From MPNP01 sp965221445 (GTDB taxonomy: Bacteria > Pseudomonadota > Alphaproteobacteria > Rhodobacterales > Rhodobacteraceae): 64,000 nt of DNA. Location of the stretch: contig CBDCSF010000013.1 of NCBI GenBank assembly GCA_965221445.1, positions 558,001 to 622,000 on the forward strand. The letters run 5' to 3'. Shown here piece after piece: positions 9,348-18,838 of this stretch; positions within the stretch are counted from its first letter, which is position 1, and every line of letters starts with the position of its first letter. The notes under the pieces are model-generated. The model made no database searches. It had not been told where the DNA came from and saw only the letters and a list, made by a program, of their open reading frames with translations. The position numbers and the translations under genes are program-made.

Positions 9348-10634
9348 GTGCAGATATTTCGAAATGCCAAAATTGTTGACCCAGAAAATGGGAAGACTTT
9401 TTCAGGTGAAGTAGCCGTTTCCGACGCCCACATTATTGCTGTTAGCGAAAACAAGATTCCACAACCTGAATTTTGTTCGGTGATTGATTGCAAGGGGTAC
9501 TACCTGGCACCGGGAATAGTTGATTTTGGTGTGAAGATAGGTGAACCTGGCGAGCGACATAAAGAAAGCTTCCGAACTGCAGGATTTGCAGCTGCCAAGG
9601 GTGGAATTACCTCCATGATAACCAGACCGGATACCTCACCTCCGATTGATAACCCGGAAACCCTTGAGTTTTTCACTAGAAGGGCGAAATCAGCAACCGA
9701 TATACCTATTTATCCCATGGCCACTTTGACCAAACAAAGGTTGGGAGAACAAATGACTGAGGTATCCCTGCTCCTGGATGCCGGTGCAGTTGGCTTTACT
9801 GACTGTGATTCCTTTATAACAAGTTCAAGAGTCATGGCCAACTGTCTGGAATATTGCACACAAAATACCGCCCTTGTCATAGGTCATCCACAGGACCCAT
9901 GGTTATCCAGGGGAACCTCAGCAACCTCTGGCAAATTTGCCACTATCAAGGGTCTTTCAGGTGTATCTACAATTGCTGAAAGGATAGGACTTGAAAGAGA
10001 TTTATCCCTTGTTGAAATGACCAAGGCAAACTATCATGCCGATCAGGTAACAACCCGTACCGGGATACAGGTTATGGAACAATCTCTGCAAAAGGGACAT
10101 AATGTTTCAGCCGGGATTTCCATTCATCATCTTACACTTAATGATTTGGATGTAGGGGATTATCGAACCTTCTTTAAGATAAAGCCTCCATTACGTACTG
10201 AAGAGGATCGACAATTCGCAATTGAGGGCTTGAAAAGGGGAGTTATTTCGATTGTCTGTTCAATGCATACCCCCCAGGATGAAGAATCAAAACGGAAACC
10301 CTTTGACAAGGCGGCTAGTGGCGCTGTGGGACTTCAAACACTTCTCCCTGCTTTCCTGCGTTTGTATCATTCTGGAGATCTTGACCTTCCACTAATTTTT
10401 AAAGTTCTATCCACCAACCCTTCAAAAAGATTTAACTTGAACTCAGGGAGGATGGCCAAGGGTTATCAGGCTGATTTTGTTTTGTTTGACCCGGACTATC
10501 CCTTTATTCTGGACCGAACAACCTTGGCTTCAAAGTCAAAAAATACACCTTTTGATGGACAATCACTCCAGGGAAGAGTTTTAAAGACCATCGTAGGTGG
10601 AAAAATCGTTTACAGTATGGAAAAAGATGCCTGA
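9348..10634 (+). CDS. pyrC: Dihydroorotase homologue, probably non-catalytic (PyrC'-like)
   Basis: A 428-residue amidohydrolase-superfamily protein starting at a GTG 21 bases after pyrB. It follows the class I dihydroorotase template (APGIVDF...GEPGERHKESF, then ITSMITRPDTSPPID). The metal-binding H-x-H after APGIVD is replaced (residues 59-65 are D-F-G-V-K-I-G), and the catalytic Asp block usually read as DHAPH or DHNPQ is SMHTPQ. That pattern fits the pseudo-dihydroorotases that hold aspartate transcarbamylase complexes together, so an active enzyme may be encoded elsewhere. The C-terminus (GRVLKTIVGGKIVY) is intact. The last codons overlap plsY. Confidence 0.85.
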   Translation: MQIFRNAKIVDPENGKTFSGEVAVSDAHIIAVSENKIPQPEFCSVIDCKGYYLAPGIVDFGVKIGEPGERHKESFRTAGFAAAKGGITSMITRPDTSPPIDNPETLEFFTRRAKSATDIPIYPMATLTKQRLGEQMTEVSLLLDAGAVGFTDCDSFITSSRVMANCLEYCTQNTALVIGHPQDPWLSRGTSATSGKFATIKGLSGVSTIAERIGLERDLSLVEMTKANYHADQVTTRTGIQVMEQSLQKGHNVSAGISIHHLTLNDLDVGDYRTFFKIKPPLRTEEDRQFAIEGLKRGVISIVCSMHTPQDEESKRKPFDKAASGAVGLQTLLPAFLRLYHSGDLDLPLIFKVLSTNPSKRFNLNSGRMAKGYQADFVLFDPDYPFILDRTTLASKSKNTPFDGQSLQGRVLKTIVGGKIVYSMEKDA

Positions 10635-11235
10635 ACTAAAAAATCTATCCACAGAAATATTTCTGCTTCTTACCTTACTCTCGTATTTACTCGGATCAGT
10701 ATCCTTTGGCCTTCTACTCGCCAGATTATTCCAACTTGGCAACTTACGGGAAATCGGATCGGGTAACATAGGGACGACCAATGTACTGAGAACCGGCAAT
10801 TACTTGGCTGCAGGACTTACTCTCCTACTGGATTTTACCAAGGGGTTGATACCAGTAATAACCGCAGTTTATATCCTTACCGACCTGGTTCAAATACAAA
10901 TTGTGGCACTTGCCTCATTTATGGGTCATCTTTATCCTGTCTGGCACCGTTTCCAAGGAGGTAAGGGAGTTGCAACTTTCTATGGAATTGTTTTTGGTAT
11001 CTCATTTCCCTGTGGACTAATTTGTGCCTTGGTGTGGGTAATCTGTGCCCTAATAACCAGGATTGCATCCGTATCTGCTCTGGTTTCCGTGTGGGCTTTC
11101 CCCATTGGTCTATTTATGTTTGGATTTTCTGACTACCTGTATCTATCAGGTATTATCATTGTTTTGGTTTGGTTTAGGCATCGTTCAAACCTGAAACGGC
11201 TACTTAAGGGCAAGGAATCCAAAATCAAGTTCTGA
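10627..11235 (+). CDS. plsY: Glycerol-3-phosphate acyltransferase PlsY
   Basis: A 202-residue integral membrane protein. The ATG at 10627 overlaps the end of pyrC by 8 bases and gives the usual N-terminus; a frame starting at 10597 is less likely. It has GSVSFGLLLARL, REIGSGNIGTTNVLRTGN, GHLYPVWHRFQGGKGVAT, the three PlsY motifs, and five or so membrane segments. It transfers acyl groups from acyl-phosphate to glycerol-3-phosphate, the first step of phospholipid synthesis. Position after pyrC is a common alphaproteobacterial order. Confidence 0.93.
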   Translation: MPELKNLSTEIFLLLTLLSYLLGSVSFGLLLARLFQLGNLREIGSGNIGTTNVLRTGNYLAAGLTLLLDFTKGLIPVITAVYILTDLVQIQIVALASFMGHLYPVWHRFQGGKGVATFYGIVFGISFPCGLICALVWVICALITRIASVSALVSVWAFPIGLFMFGFSDYLYLSGIIIVLVWFRHRSNLKRLLKGKESKIKF

Positions 11236-11247
11236 AAATGGCTTACC

Positions 11248-12618
11248 TCAATAACTGCATTCCTCGTAAATAGGATTTAATTTACCTTCCCATATTCCGT
11301 TGTATTTCTTGAGCAATTCATCTGCTGGAGTCTTTTTGGTTTCCAAACTATCCCAAAGAGCGTTAAGGAAATGCCTTTCATCCACAAGCTGCTGATTGGA
11401 GGAAAATTTACCTCTCGCCTTCAAACCCTTATCGGCAATACCGAGAGATTTACGTGCCACATCCAAAATCTTGATATTGCCAACCTTTCCCTCAAAACCA
11501 AATCTGGAACTTGCAATCCTCAATTCTTCGCGGGTTTCGTTATCAAGTGATTTTACTATATCCCATACCTCATCTAAAGCGTTCTGATCATAAAGTAACC
11601 CGACCCAAAAAGCTGGAAGGGCACATAACCTTCCCCAAGTGCCACCATCGGCACCTCTCATTTCTATAAATCTTTTGATTCTGGCTTCAGGGAAAATTGT
11701 GGTCAGATGATCAGCCCAATCAGAATCCAGAGGCAGTTCACCTGGAAGTATGGGCAATTTTCCCTTCAGAAAATCTCGAAACGACAAGCCTCTTGCGTCA
11801 AGATATTGGTTATCCCGGAAAACAAAATACATGGGTACATCCAAGGCATATTCCGCCCATGCCTCAAAACCAAAACCTTCATCAAAGACAAAGGGTAGCA
11901 TGCCCGTTCTATCTGGGTCCAAATCTCTCCATATGCGACTTCGCCAACTCAAATGGTTGGTGAATTTACCTTCAAAAAAGGGTGAATTCGCAAAAAAGGC
12001 GGTTGCAATTGGTTGGAGTGACAAAGCAACTCTGAGTTTCTTTACCATATCTCGTTCAGAGCTGAAATCAAGATTAACCTGGACGGTACATGTCCTGTAC
12101 ATCATTTGAACGCCCAATTTACCAACTTTTTTCATGTAGTCTGTCATGAGTTGGTATCTGCCCTTAGGCAAGACGGGCATTTGTTCATGTGACCATTCAG
12201 GTGCTGCACCGATGCCCAAAAAACCTGCACCGATTCGATTACCGACCGTACGAACCTCATGCAAATGGTTGTTTACTTCATCGCAGGTCTCATGGAGTGT
12301 CTCCAAGGGAGCACCGGAAAGCTCAATTTGACCACCCGGTTCTAATGAAATATTTGCACCCTCCTTGTTCAACCCGATAAGGTTTTCCCCTTCATAAACT
12401 GGTTGCCAGGCAAACTCATCCCTTAATCCTTCCAACACCGAAATGATTGAACAATCACCCCGATACGGTAGTGGGTTTCTGTTTTCCAGAATAAATCCGA
12501 ATTTTTCATGTTCAGTACCAATCCGCCATTGGTTTTTGGGTTTGCATCCTAACTCTAGATACTCAACAAGATCATGATAACTTTCAATTACCTTGTTGCC
12601 TTGTTGGGGAATGGACAT
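11248..12618 (-). CDS. gshA: Glutamate-cysteine ligase, alphaproteobacterial/plant type
   Basis: A 456-residue enzyme of the GCS2/plant-type family: RIGTEHEKFGF near residue 37 (nucleotide/substrate binding), GGQIELSGAP, MMYRTCTVQVNLD, FANSPF, and EMRGADGGTWGRLCALPAFWVGLLYD. It joins glutamate and cysteine for glutathione. It faces plsY tail to tail (12 bases) and lies downstream of rsmE on the same strand with a 149-base gap. Confidence 0.95.
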   Translation of the reverse strand: MSIPQQGNKVIESYHDLVEYLELGCKPKNQWRIGTEHEKFGFILENRNPLPYRGDCSIISVLEGLRDEFAWQPVYEGENLIGLNKEGANISLEPGGQIELSGAPLETLHETCDEVNNHLHEVRTVGNRIGAGFLGIGAAPEWSHEQMPVLPKGRYQLMTDYMKKVGKLGVQMMYRTCTVQVNLDFSSERDMVKKLRVALSLQPIATAFFANSPFFEGKFTNHLSWRSRIWRDLDPDRTGMLPFVFDEGFGFEAWAEYALDVPMYFVFRDNQYLDARGLSFRDFLKGKLPILPGELPLDSDWADHLTTIFPEARIKRFIEMRGADGGTWGRLCALPAFWVGLLYDQNALDEVWDIVKSLDNETREELRIASSRFGFEGKVGNIKILDVARKSLGIADKGLKARGKFSSNQQLVDERHFLNALWDSLETKKTPADELLKKYNGIWEGKLNPIYEECSY

Positions 12619-12767
12619 TTAATTTAAGCTTCCGAAATGAATAACATGGGATGTAAATACAAAAACACCTGTCCTTTGTTAGAGTTACCTAAAGGATTTT
12701 TTGAGAAATCAAAATTTTGTGTGAATTTCATTACGGTATTTTTGATCATCTGATTTGGTATCGGTAC

Positions 12768-13496
12768 TCAATTCCCAAAATTCCAATGAATCAATGAAAA
12801 AGCTGCCACTGCAGCTGTTTCGGCTCTCAATGTTCTTTTTCCCAAGGAAAATTGGCATGATGTGCTAAGGGAACCAATTAATTCCCTTTCGCCAAGTGAA
12901 AAACCTCCCTCAGGACCAATCAGAATGGCCAATTTCCTTGATTTCAACTCAACCGAAGGTAATTCTCTTCTGAAGTTGGCTGTTTCATCACAATAGATTA
13001 ATACCCTGTCATCAGGCCAGTCGTTCAGGACCTCTGACAATGGTTTAAGTGGTTCAACCGTCGGAATAGTGAGACCTCCACATTGTTCAGTAGCTTCCAT
13101 CGAAATGGTTTGGAGTCTTTTGGTTGAAATTCTTTTATTTTGGGTAAATTCAGTTACTACGGGCACTATTCTGGAAACACCGATCTCGGTCACCTTTTCA
13201 ACAGCAAAATCCAGACGGGATTTCTTAAGTGGTGCAAAAAGGTACCAAAAATCAGGAGGCTCATTTTGCCTCACCGTCTGTTCCACGCAATGGATGACAA
13301 TCTTTTTAGTTTTTATATCCTTAACTTTTCCCTTCCATTCACCCTGAACACCATTAAAAAGGGAAACTGACTGACTTGGTCTAATACGTAAAACGTTTCT
13401 GAGATAATGAAACTGTTGTCCGGTTATTTCAATATTTATCCCAGGGGAAAGGGAAGAATCGATAAATAATCTGGCCCTGTTTTTTCGGTACGACAT
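12768..13496 (-). CDS. rsmE: 16S rRNA (uracil-1498-N3)-methyltransferase RsmE
   Basis: A 242-residue SPOUT methyltransferase. The N-terminal PUA-like domain has GQQFHYLRNVLRIRPSQSVSLFNG; the knot region has LAILIGPEGGFSLGERELI and LGKRTLRAETAAVAAFSL, the classic RsmE S-adenosylmethionine-binding signatures. It methylates U1498 of 16S rRNA. Divergent from ubiA, with the 5' ends only 42 bases apart. Confidence 0.95.
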   Translation of the reverse strand: MSYRKNRARLFIDSSLSPGINIEITGQQFHYLRNVLRIRPSQSVSLFNGVQGEWKGKVKDIKTKKIVIHCVEQTVRQNEPPDFWYLFAPLKKSRLDFAVEKVTEIGVSRIVPVVTEFTQNKRISTKRLQTISMEATEQCGGLTIPTVEPLKPLSEVLNDWPDDRVLIYCDETANFRRELPSVELKSRKLAILIGPEGGFSLGERELIGSLSTSCQFSLGKRTLRAETAAVAAFSLIHWNFGN

Positions 13497-13538
13497 AACA
13501 TTTAAATTTAGGATTGAGAAAAAAAATTGCCACTAGAC

Positions 13539-14486
13539 ATGTACGAAAATGATCGAGTGTCGGATGCTCCAGCCAATAACTGGGTCTATAAATTTTCACC
13601 AAGTTGGGCTCTTCCTTATTTACAGATTGCCAGGTGGGACCGCCCTATTGGTACATGGTTGCTGTTAATTCCGTGCTGGTGGGGGTTATTGCTGGCAACT
13701 ACCTACACCAGGCAATTTTCATTTTATGACCTTTGGTTATTTGGGGCTTTTGGCATTGGGGCTTTTCTTATGCGCGGTGCAGGATGTACCTGGAATGATC
13801 TCATGGATCACAAAATGGATGCAAAGGTGGAAAGAACCAAATCAAGACCCCTGCCCTCAGGTAGATTATCTCGTACACATGCCTTTTATTGGCTATTTGT
13901 ACAATCCGGTTTGGCAGCGTTTATACTTTTAACTTTCAACCCCTTTTCAATATTCCTAGGCTTGCTATCCATTTTACCTGCAACGATCTATCCATTTGCC
14001 AAGAGGTTTACATGGTGGCCCCAGTTTTTCTTGGGCTTGGCCTTTAACTGGGGGGCTTTGTTGGGTTGGTCAGCACATACTGGGTTCTTGGAACTACCTC
14101 CCCTTATTTTATATGTCTCTGGAATTTTCTGGACCTTGTTTTATGATACTATTTATTCCCATCAAGATACATCGGACGACAAACTGACAGGGATAAAATC
14201 AACAGGATTGTTATTTGGTAAAAAAACCAAGGATTGGTTAGTATATTTCCTGATCGGGGCACTTATGTGCCTGGCTGGTGCATTTGGAATTGTGCTGGTT
14301 TCTGAAGGTTGGTCTATCAGGATAATTCTTGGGATAATTACATTACTCTTCTTTGGGCTTCATTTAAGGTGGCAGATCAAGAGATTGGTGTTAGATTCAC
14401 CGGATGTTTGTTTAATTCTATTCCGTTCAAATAGGGATGCAGGATTGATTATTGTTGTTGGCTTGTTAGTAACCACTTTTGTATGA
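13539..14486 (+). CDS. ubiA: 4-hydroxybenzoate polyprenyltransferase
   Basis: A 315-residue membrane protein from the ATG at 13539 (a TTG at 13527 would add four residues). The first aspartate motif is GCTWNDLMDHKMDAKVERT and the second is YSHQDTSDDKLTGIKS, both needed for Mg2+-prenyl-pyrophosphate binding; around eight membrane helices can be seen. It prenylates 4-hydroxybenzoate in ubiquinone synthesis. The stop overlaps the next gene as ATGA, so translation is coupled. Confidence 0.95.
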   Translation: MYENDRVSDAPANNWVYKFSPSWALPYLQIARWDRPIGTWLLLIPCWWGLLLATTYTRQFSFYDLWLFGAFGIGAFLMRGAGCTWNDLMDHKMDAKVERTKSRPLPSGRLSRTHAFYWLFVQSGLAAFILLTFNPFSIFLGLLSILPATIYPFAKRFTWWPQFFLGLAFNWGALLGWSAHTGFLELPPLILYVSGIFWTLFYDTIYSHQDTSDDKLTGIKSTGLLFGKKTKDWLVYFLIGALMCLAGAFGIVLVSEGWSIRIILGIITLLFFGLHLRWQIKRLVLDSPDVCLILFRSNRDAGLIIVVGLLVTTFV

Positions 14487-16354
14487 AAAGAAATACTCTC
14501 TTCCCGTCAGGTTTGGATCTGAAAAAAATTTCCAATAGTTGGGTATTACAAAATCCAAGCAGATATCTTTCATTCCTCCTTGTATTTGTCATGGTGATAA
14601 TTTCCGGGCTGACCTACCTTTCGGTATCGTATATTGAAAATAAAACGCTGTCCAAATTTCAGAATATCACTAGCGATTTTTCTTTTGACTGGTTGAGTGT
14701 CAAACCGAATGGAACAAAGGTAGAACTATCAGGCAATGCTCCGGACCAAATCGAATATCTCGGAGTTATCTCGATGGTTAATCTTAATTTTGATCCGAAT
14801 GGGATTATCAACAATATTCGTGAATCCCAAAAATCCTATGCTCCCAAGCAATCTTTGGACCTTCAACTGTATTCCAAAAATGACGCTGTTTTTATATTCG
14901 GTTCGTTTGCTAACCTTGATCAAAGACTTGCTACACTTGAACAGTTGCAGGTAAACCACCCCTTGAAAGCCATTAACGATTTCAGCACCCTAAAGCCGGA
15001 TAATGCTATAACCGATGCAGGTTTGGCAGTCAAATTTGGGACTGGAGTGTTAAATGAAATTCAGGAAGGGGTAGTAACTATATCCGGTCAAACCGTCAGT
15101 GTAACTTCCCATACGGATTCACAAGACCAGATCGAATCACTTTCGAACCGGTTGAGAAATGATAAACCTAATGCCGTCGAGTTGGAGCTAAATCTTTCTT
15201 ATCCCATTCCGCTAGTCAATCCTTATAGGTTTGGTATCTTTCTTGATGGAAAGAACTCTCGCATGGAAATCTGCCATGTTGAGGATGTGGAAGGTAAGGA
15301 CAGAATAATTACAAGGGTTAATAGTATCATTCCAAATAAGGAATTTTCTTGCCAAATTGCACTTGGATCCCCTTCTTCAGGTTGGGTTGATTTAATCGAT
15401 CAATTACTGGCACAACTGGCAAATGCCGAAAATACCCATTTAAGGATATCAGATTTTTCGGTCATCATTTTAACCGAGAATGAATTCTCAGAGAAAGAAG
15501 TCCTTGCCTTGCAAGAACTCTTTGACAACTCACCAGGTAATGAATTTAGTGTTCAAATCCTGAGTAATACAGCAAACTCTGCCCTTCTGAACCCGAATTA
15601 CCTCAGAATTTCAAAAGATTTAGACAACAGGATTTTTGTCTTTGGCACAATTCAAAACGATTCCATCAAATCTCTCATGCTGGAAATTATATCTGCCTAT
15701 TTCGTTCTAGATGAAATCAACGACTTTACTCTGATTGATGAGGAAGCCGACTTTTTGGAACTGGATTTATTTACAAAGGGGGTAAAGTCATTAGCACTCC
15801 TGGATACAGGAGAATTGGTTATACCGGAGAAGGGAATTTATCTTTCAGGGAACGTTTCGTCCACCGAAAAACAAGAAACATTAAATCGGTATTTAACTGC
15901 TGAATTTAATCAGGGGGATTATGTCTCAACTGTTGAGATCGACGAGGATATCATTCTCGCAACACTTCTTACAGCCGAGCAATGCAATAATGGTATTGAA
16001 GATGTTTTGTCAGGCAAGAAAATCACCTTTGATTCAGGTTCCATAGAAATTAACAAGCAAACGAGTGGTATTATTTCTGAACTCGCTGGTGTTTTGCTTG
16101 AGTGTAGCCATTTATCCTGGGAAATCGGCGGGCATACAGATAGTCAGGGTCAAGAGAAAATGAATCTTGAACTGAGTACCAAACGGGCTGAGGCTGTGCT
16201 CCATGCTCTTGAACTGGAGGGAGTGCCAAGTGAGAATTTTATAGCAAAAGGTTATGGTGAAAGTTTACCGATTGCCAGCAACCGAACATCAGTTGGGAGA
16301 GAAAAAAACCGGAGAATTGTTATCCAACTCCTTGCAAAGGAGCAGGTAAATTAG
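14483..16354 (+). CDS. OmpA-family protein with an N-terminal membrane anchor
   Basis: A 623-residue envelope protein. A single membrane helix at about residues 30-50 anchors a long periplasmic region with repeated alpha/beta units (for example VTISGQTVSVTSHTDSQDQIESL) that resemble BON-type modules by pattern. The end carries an OmpA C-terminal peptidoglycan-binding domain: GKKITFDSGSIEINK..., WEIGGHTDSQGQEKMN, LSTKRAEAVL and KGYGESLPIASN. Probable role is tethering or organising the cell envelope. It overlaps ubiA by 4 bases and is followed by a small membrane/coiled-coil gene. Confidence 0.8.
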   Translation: MKRNTLFPSGLDLKKISNSWVLQNPSRYLSFLLVFVMVIISGLTYLSVSYIENKTLSKFQNITSDFSFDWLSVKPNGTKVELSGNAPDQIEYLGVISMVNLNFDPNGIINNIRESQKSYAPKQSLDLQLYSKNDAVFIFGSFANLDQRLATLEQLQVNHPLKAINDFSTLKPDNAITDAGLAVKFGTGVLNEIQEGVVTISGQTVSVTSHTDSQDQIESLSNRLRNDKPNAVELELNLSYPIPLVNPYRFGIFLDGKNSRMEICHVEDVEGKDRIITRVNSIIPNKEFSCQIALGSPSSGWVDLIDQLLAQLANAENTHLRISDFSVIILTENEFSEKEVLALQELFDNSPGNEFSVQILSNTANSALLNPNYLRISKDLDNRIFVFGTIQNDSIKSLMLEIISAYFVLDEINDFTLIDEEADFLELDLFTKGVKSLALLDTGELVIPEKGIYLSGNVSSTEKQETLNRYLTAEFNQGDYVSTVEIDEDIILATLLTAEQCNNGIEDVLSGKKITFDSGSIEINKQTSGIISELAGVLLECSHLSWEIGGHTDSQGQEKMNLELSTKRAEAVLHALELEGVPSENFIAKGYGESLPIASNRTSVGREKNRRIVIQLLAKEQVN

Positions 16355-16413
16355 AAGGACAATACTATATATTGTTTCCCTACAAGGAAGGGGAAAACGA
16401 ACAGAAATTAATA

Positions 16414-16737
16414 ATGGAACGATTTGAATTGATAATAATTTTATCTCTATTGGCCGGACTTATGTTCTTTTTGGGTTGGTTTGGATCTCTAATTTATTCC
16501 TATTTTTTTGGCAAAAAGACGGAACAACAAAATCTCGTCAGGGAGTTGTATCAAAAACTATCTCAAGCCCAACATCGAAACGATGATTTGTTGGAAAATC
16601 ATAATTTGCAAGAACAAAAATGGCTGGCAGAAATAGAAGGGTTGAAAAGGGAGAACAATGAATTTCTCAATACCCATAGATTCTATCAGGACAGAATCTA
16701 CGATCTGGAGCAAAAACTAAAGAATGAAGGTTCCTGA
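16414..16737 (+). CDS. Small membrane protein with a coiled coil, unknown function
   Basis: A 107-residue protein starting at ATG 16414; the frame is open upstream only to a TTG at 16372, before which it adds no recognisable sequence. One membrane helix (about residues 5-28, rich in L, G, F) is followed by an E/Q/K-rich amphipathic stretch to the end that should form a coiled coil. The family is not recognised. It lies 60 bases after the OmpA-like gene on the same strand, so a joint envelope function is plausible (inference). Confidence 0.6.
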   Translation: MERFELIIILSLLAGLMFFLGWFGSLIYSYFFGKKTEQQNLVRELYQKLSQAQHRNDDLLENHNLQEQKWLAEIEGLKRENNEFLNTHRFYQDRIYDLEQKLKNEGS

Positions 16738-16840
16738 GAAGGAAAAGATATCATTGGAGACGAAGTCCATCATTTTAAGAGAAACCTGAGAGGATCCCTT
16801 TCAGAACAATCAATGGTTTTGGAATTTAAAGGAGGAAGAT

Positions 16841-18736
16841 ATGAAACTTTACAAACTCCAAAGCTCTTTCAAAAGAGATTTTTTACCATTTATATACCGT
16901 TTTATAGCAATCTTCCTTCTGTCTTTGGGTATTTCTCAACCGTTAAATGCCGATGAAAATAAGGATACAATTATAACCTCTCATGGAATTTCTGTATTCG
17001 ACAATCTCAAATATCCTGAAAATTTCCAACATTTGTACCACGTGTATCCCGAAGCTCCTAAAGGGGGAAACTTGTCAGTATGGGGATTTGGGACATTTGA
17101 CAGTTTAAACCCCTTTATCGTCAAGGGTAACCCGATACATGATTATTACATGCGCATAACCTTTGATACGTTGATGGCTAAAACTGATGACGAACCAGAT
17201 TCAAGATATGGTTTGATAGCGGAATCAATAACTTATCCTGTCCCAAGCAGAAGCTGGGTAATTTTTGATCTTCGGGAAGAAGCTCGGTTTTCAGATGGAA
17301 GCCCAGTCACTGCTGATGATATAGTTTTTTCCTTCGAAATGCTTAAAACTCAGGGTTCACCACACTACCGGCTAAATTATGAAAACATAGAAAAAGCCCA
17401 AGCCCTCACCAATTCAAGGGTCAAGTTCACTTTCAAGGAAGGTAGCCAAACCAGAAACCTGCCTGTGGTAGCTGGATCAATACCTGTTTTTTCAAAAGCA
17501 CATTTTGATGATAGGGACTTTAGCGAATCTTCAATAGATCCTATACTGGCCTCAGGTCCATACGTTGTCGAGAGAATTGAACCAGGGCAATTTGCCCTTT
17601 TTCGACGAAATGAAGATTATTGGGCAGCTGATTTGCCGATCAATAAGGGAAAGTACAACTTCGATACAATAAAAGTAGTCTATTATACAGACTACACTAC
17701 GGCATTTGAGGGCTTTAAGGGAGGCGACTATGATTTCAGGGAAGAGTATTACTCCAAACTCTGGACAACCGGGTACAATTTCCCTGAAATCGAAAATGGC
17801 AAGATTACAAGAGAACTAATTCCAGATGGCCTGCCTTCCGGAGCTCAGGGTTATTGGTTTAATCTACGACGAGAGAAATTTTCAGATCCTCGGGTTCGTG
17901 AGGCCATTGCCATGGCATTTAACTTTGAGTGGTCAAATAAAACCCTATTTTACGATGCTTACAAGCGTACGGATAGTTTTTGGGAGAATTCTTTCCTGCA
18001 GGCTACAGGGTTACCTTCTGAAGAGGAACTTGAGCTTTTGAATCCCCTTCGAGGACAACTTCCCGATGAAGTTTTTACGGACAACGCGTTTACACCCCCT
18101 CAAGCTGATGCCGATAGGCTAGCTGATCGAAAGATTTTACGAACAGCAGGCCAATTGCTTGATGAGGCAGGTTGGGTTCTGATGGATGGTTTCAGGCAAA
18201 ACTCCAATGGAGAGCGGCTTGAGATCACATTTTTATCAGAAGGTGAATCTTCGGCCCGGATCATCACTCCTTTTATTGAAAATTTAAAGACTCTCGGTAT
18301 TGAAGCTTCGATACATTCACCAGATGCGGCTCAAGTTTCTCTCCTTGAGAAAACGTTTGATTTTGACATAACTTCCCGTCGGTACAGTTTTTCACTTACA
18401 CCAGGTCCATCAATAAGGTCAGTTTTTGGATCGGCAAGTGCAAATTTGGAAGGAAGCAGAAATGTTTCTGGAGTCGCAAACCCTGCCATAGATTCACTGA
18501 TTGATGCAATTGAGAATTCAACAACCAGAGATGAGTTGACAATTGCAGTCCAGGCTTTGGACAGGGCATTGAGGGCGATGCATATTTGGGTTCCAGCGTG
18601 GTATTCAGGTATTCATCGTGTTGCCTATAGGAATTTCTATTCTCACCCGGAGAATTTGCCTCCATACGCTTTGGGTGAAATGTCGCTCTGGTGGTATGAC
18701 GAGGAAAAGGCCAAAGAATACAACAAAACCGAATAG
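16841..18736 (+). CDS. YejA-like extracellular solute-binding protein (family 5)
   Basis: A 631-residue periplasmic binding protein. Residues 1-38 form a signal peptide ending near LNADEN. The body follows the oligopeptide/microcin C-type pattern: GGNLSVWGFGTFDSLNPFI, RFSDGSPVTADDIVFSFE, SGPYVVERIEPGQFALFRRNEDYW, and YWFNLRREKFSDPRVREAIAMAF. GGAGGA precedes the ATG. It would deliver peptides or peptide-like compounds to an ABC importer, yet no permease or ATPase genes of that type lie beside it, so its partner is elsewhere. Confidence 0.9.
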   Translation: MKLYKLQSSFKRDFLPFIYRFIAIFLLSLGISQPLNADENKDTIITSHGISVFDNLKYPENFQHLYHVYPEAPKGGNLSVWGFGTFDSLNPFIVKGNPIHDYYMRITFDTLMAKTDDEPDSRYGLIAESITYPVPSRSWVIFDLREEARFSDGSPVTADDIVFSFEMLKTQGSPHYRLNYENIEKAQALTNSRVKFTFKEGSQTRNLPVVAGSIPVFSKAHFDDRDFSESSIDPILASGPYVVERIEPGQFALFRRNEDYWAADLPINKGKYNFDTIKVVYYTDYTTAFEGFKGGDYDFREEYYSKLWTTGYNFPEIENGKITRELIPDGLPSGAQGYWFNLRREKFSDPRVREAIAMAFNFEWSNKTLFYDAYKRTDSFWENSFLQATGLPSEEELELLNPLRGQLPDEVFTDNAFTPPQADADRLADRKILRTAGQLLDEAGWVLMDGFRQNSNGERLEITFLSEGESSARIITPFIENLKTLGIEASIHSPDAAQVSLLEKTFDFDITSRRYSFSLTPGPSIRSVFGSASANLEGSRNVSGVANPAIDSLIDAIENSTTRDELTIAVQALDRALRAMHIWVPAWYSGIHRVAYRNFYSHPENLPPYALGEMSLWWYDEEKAKEYNKTE

Positions 18737-18838
18737 CTTTACGCTTCAATCCATCATGTATCAATGATCAAGCAGAAAGTTATAATCTAGCCAACCTAAT
18801 TTATAATCTGTATAAATATTGAAAAATAGGACTCTTTT

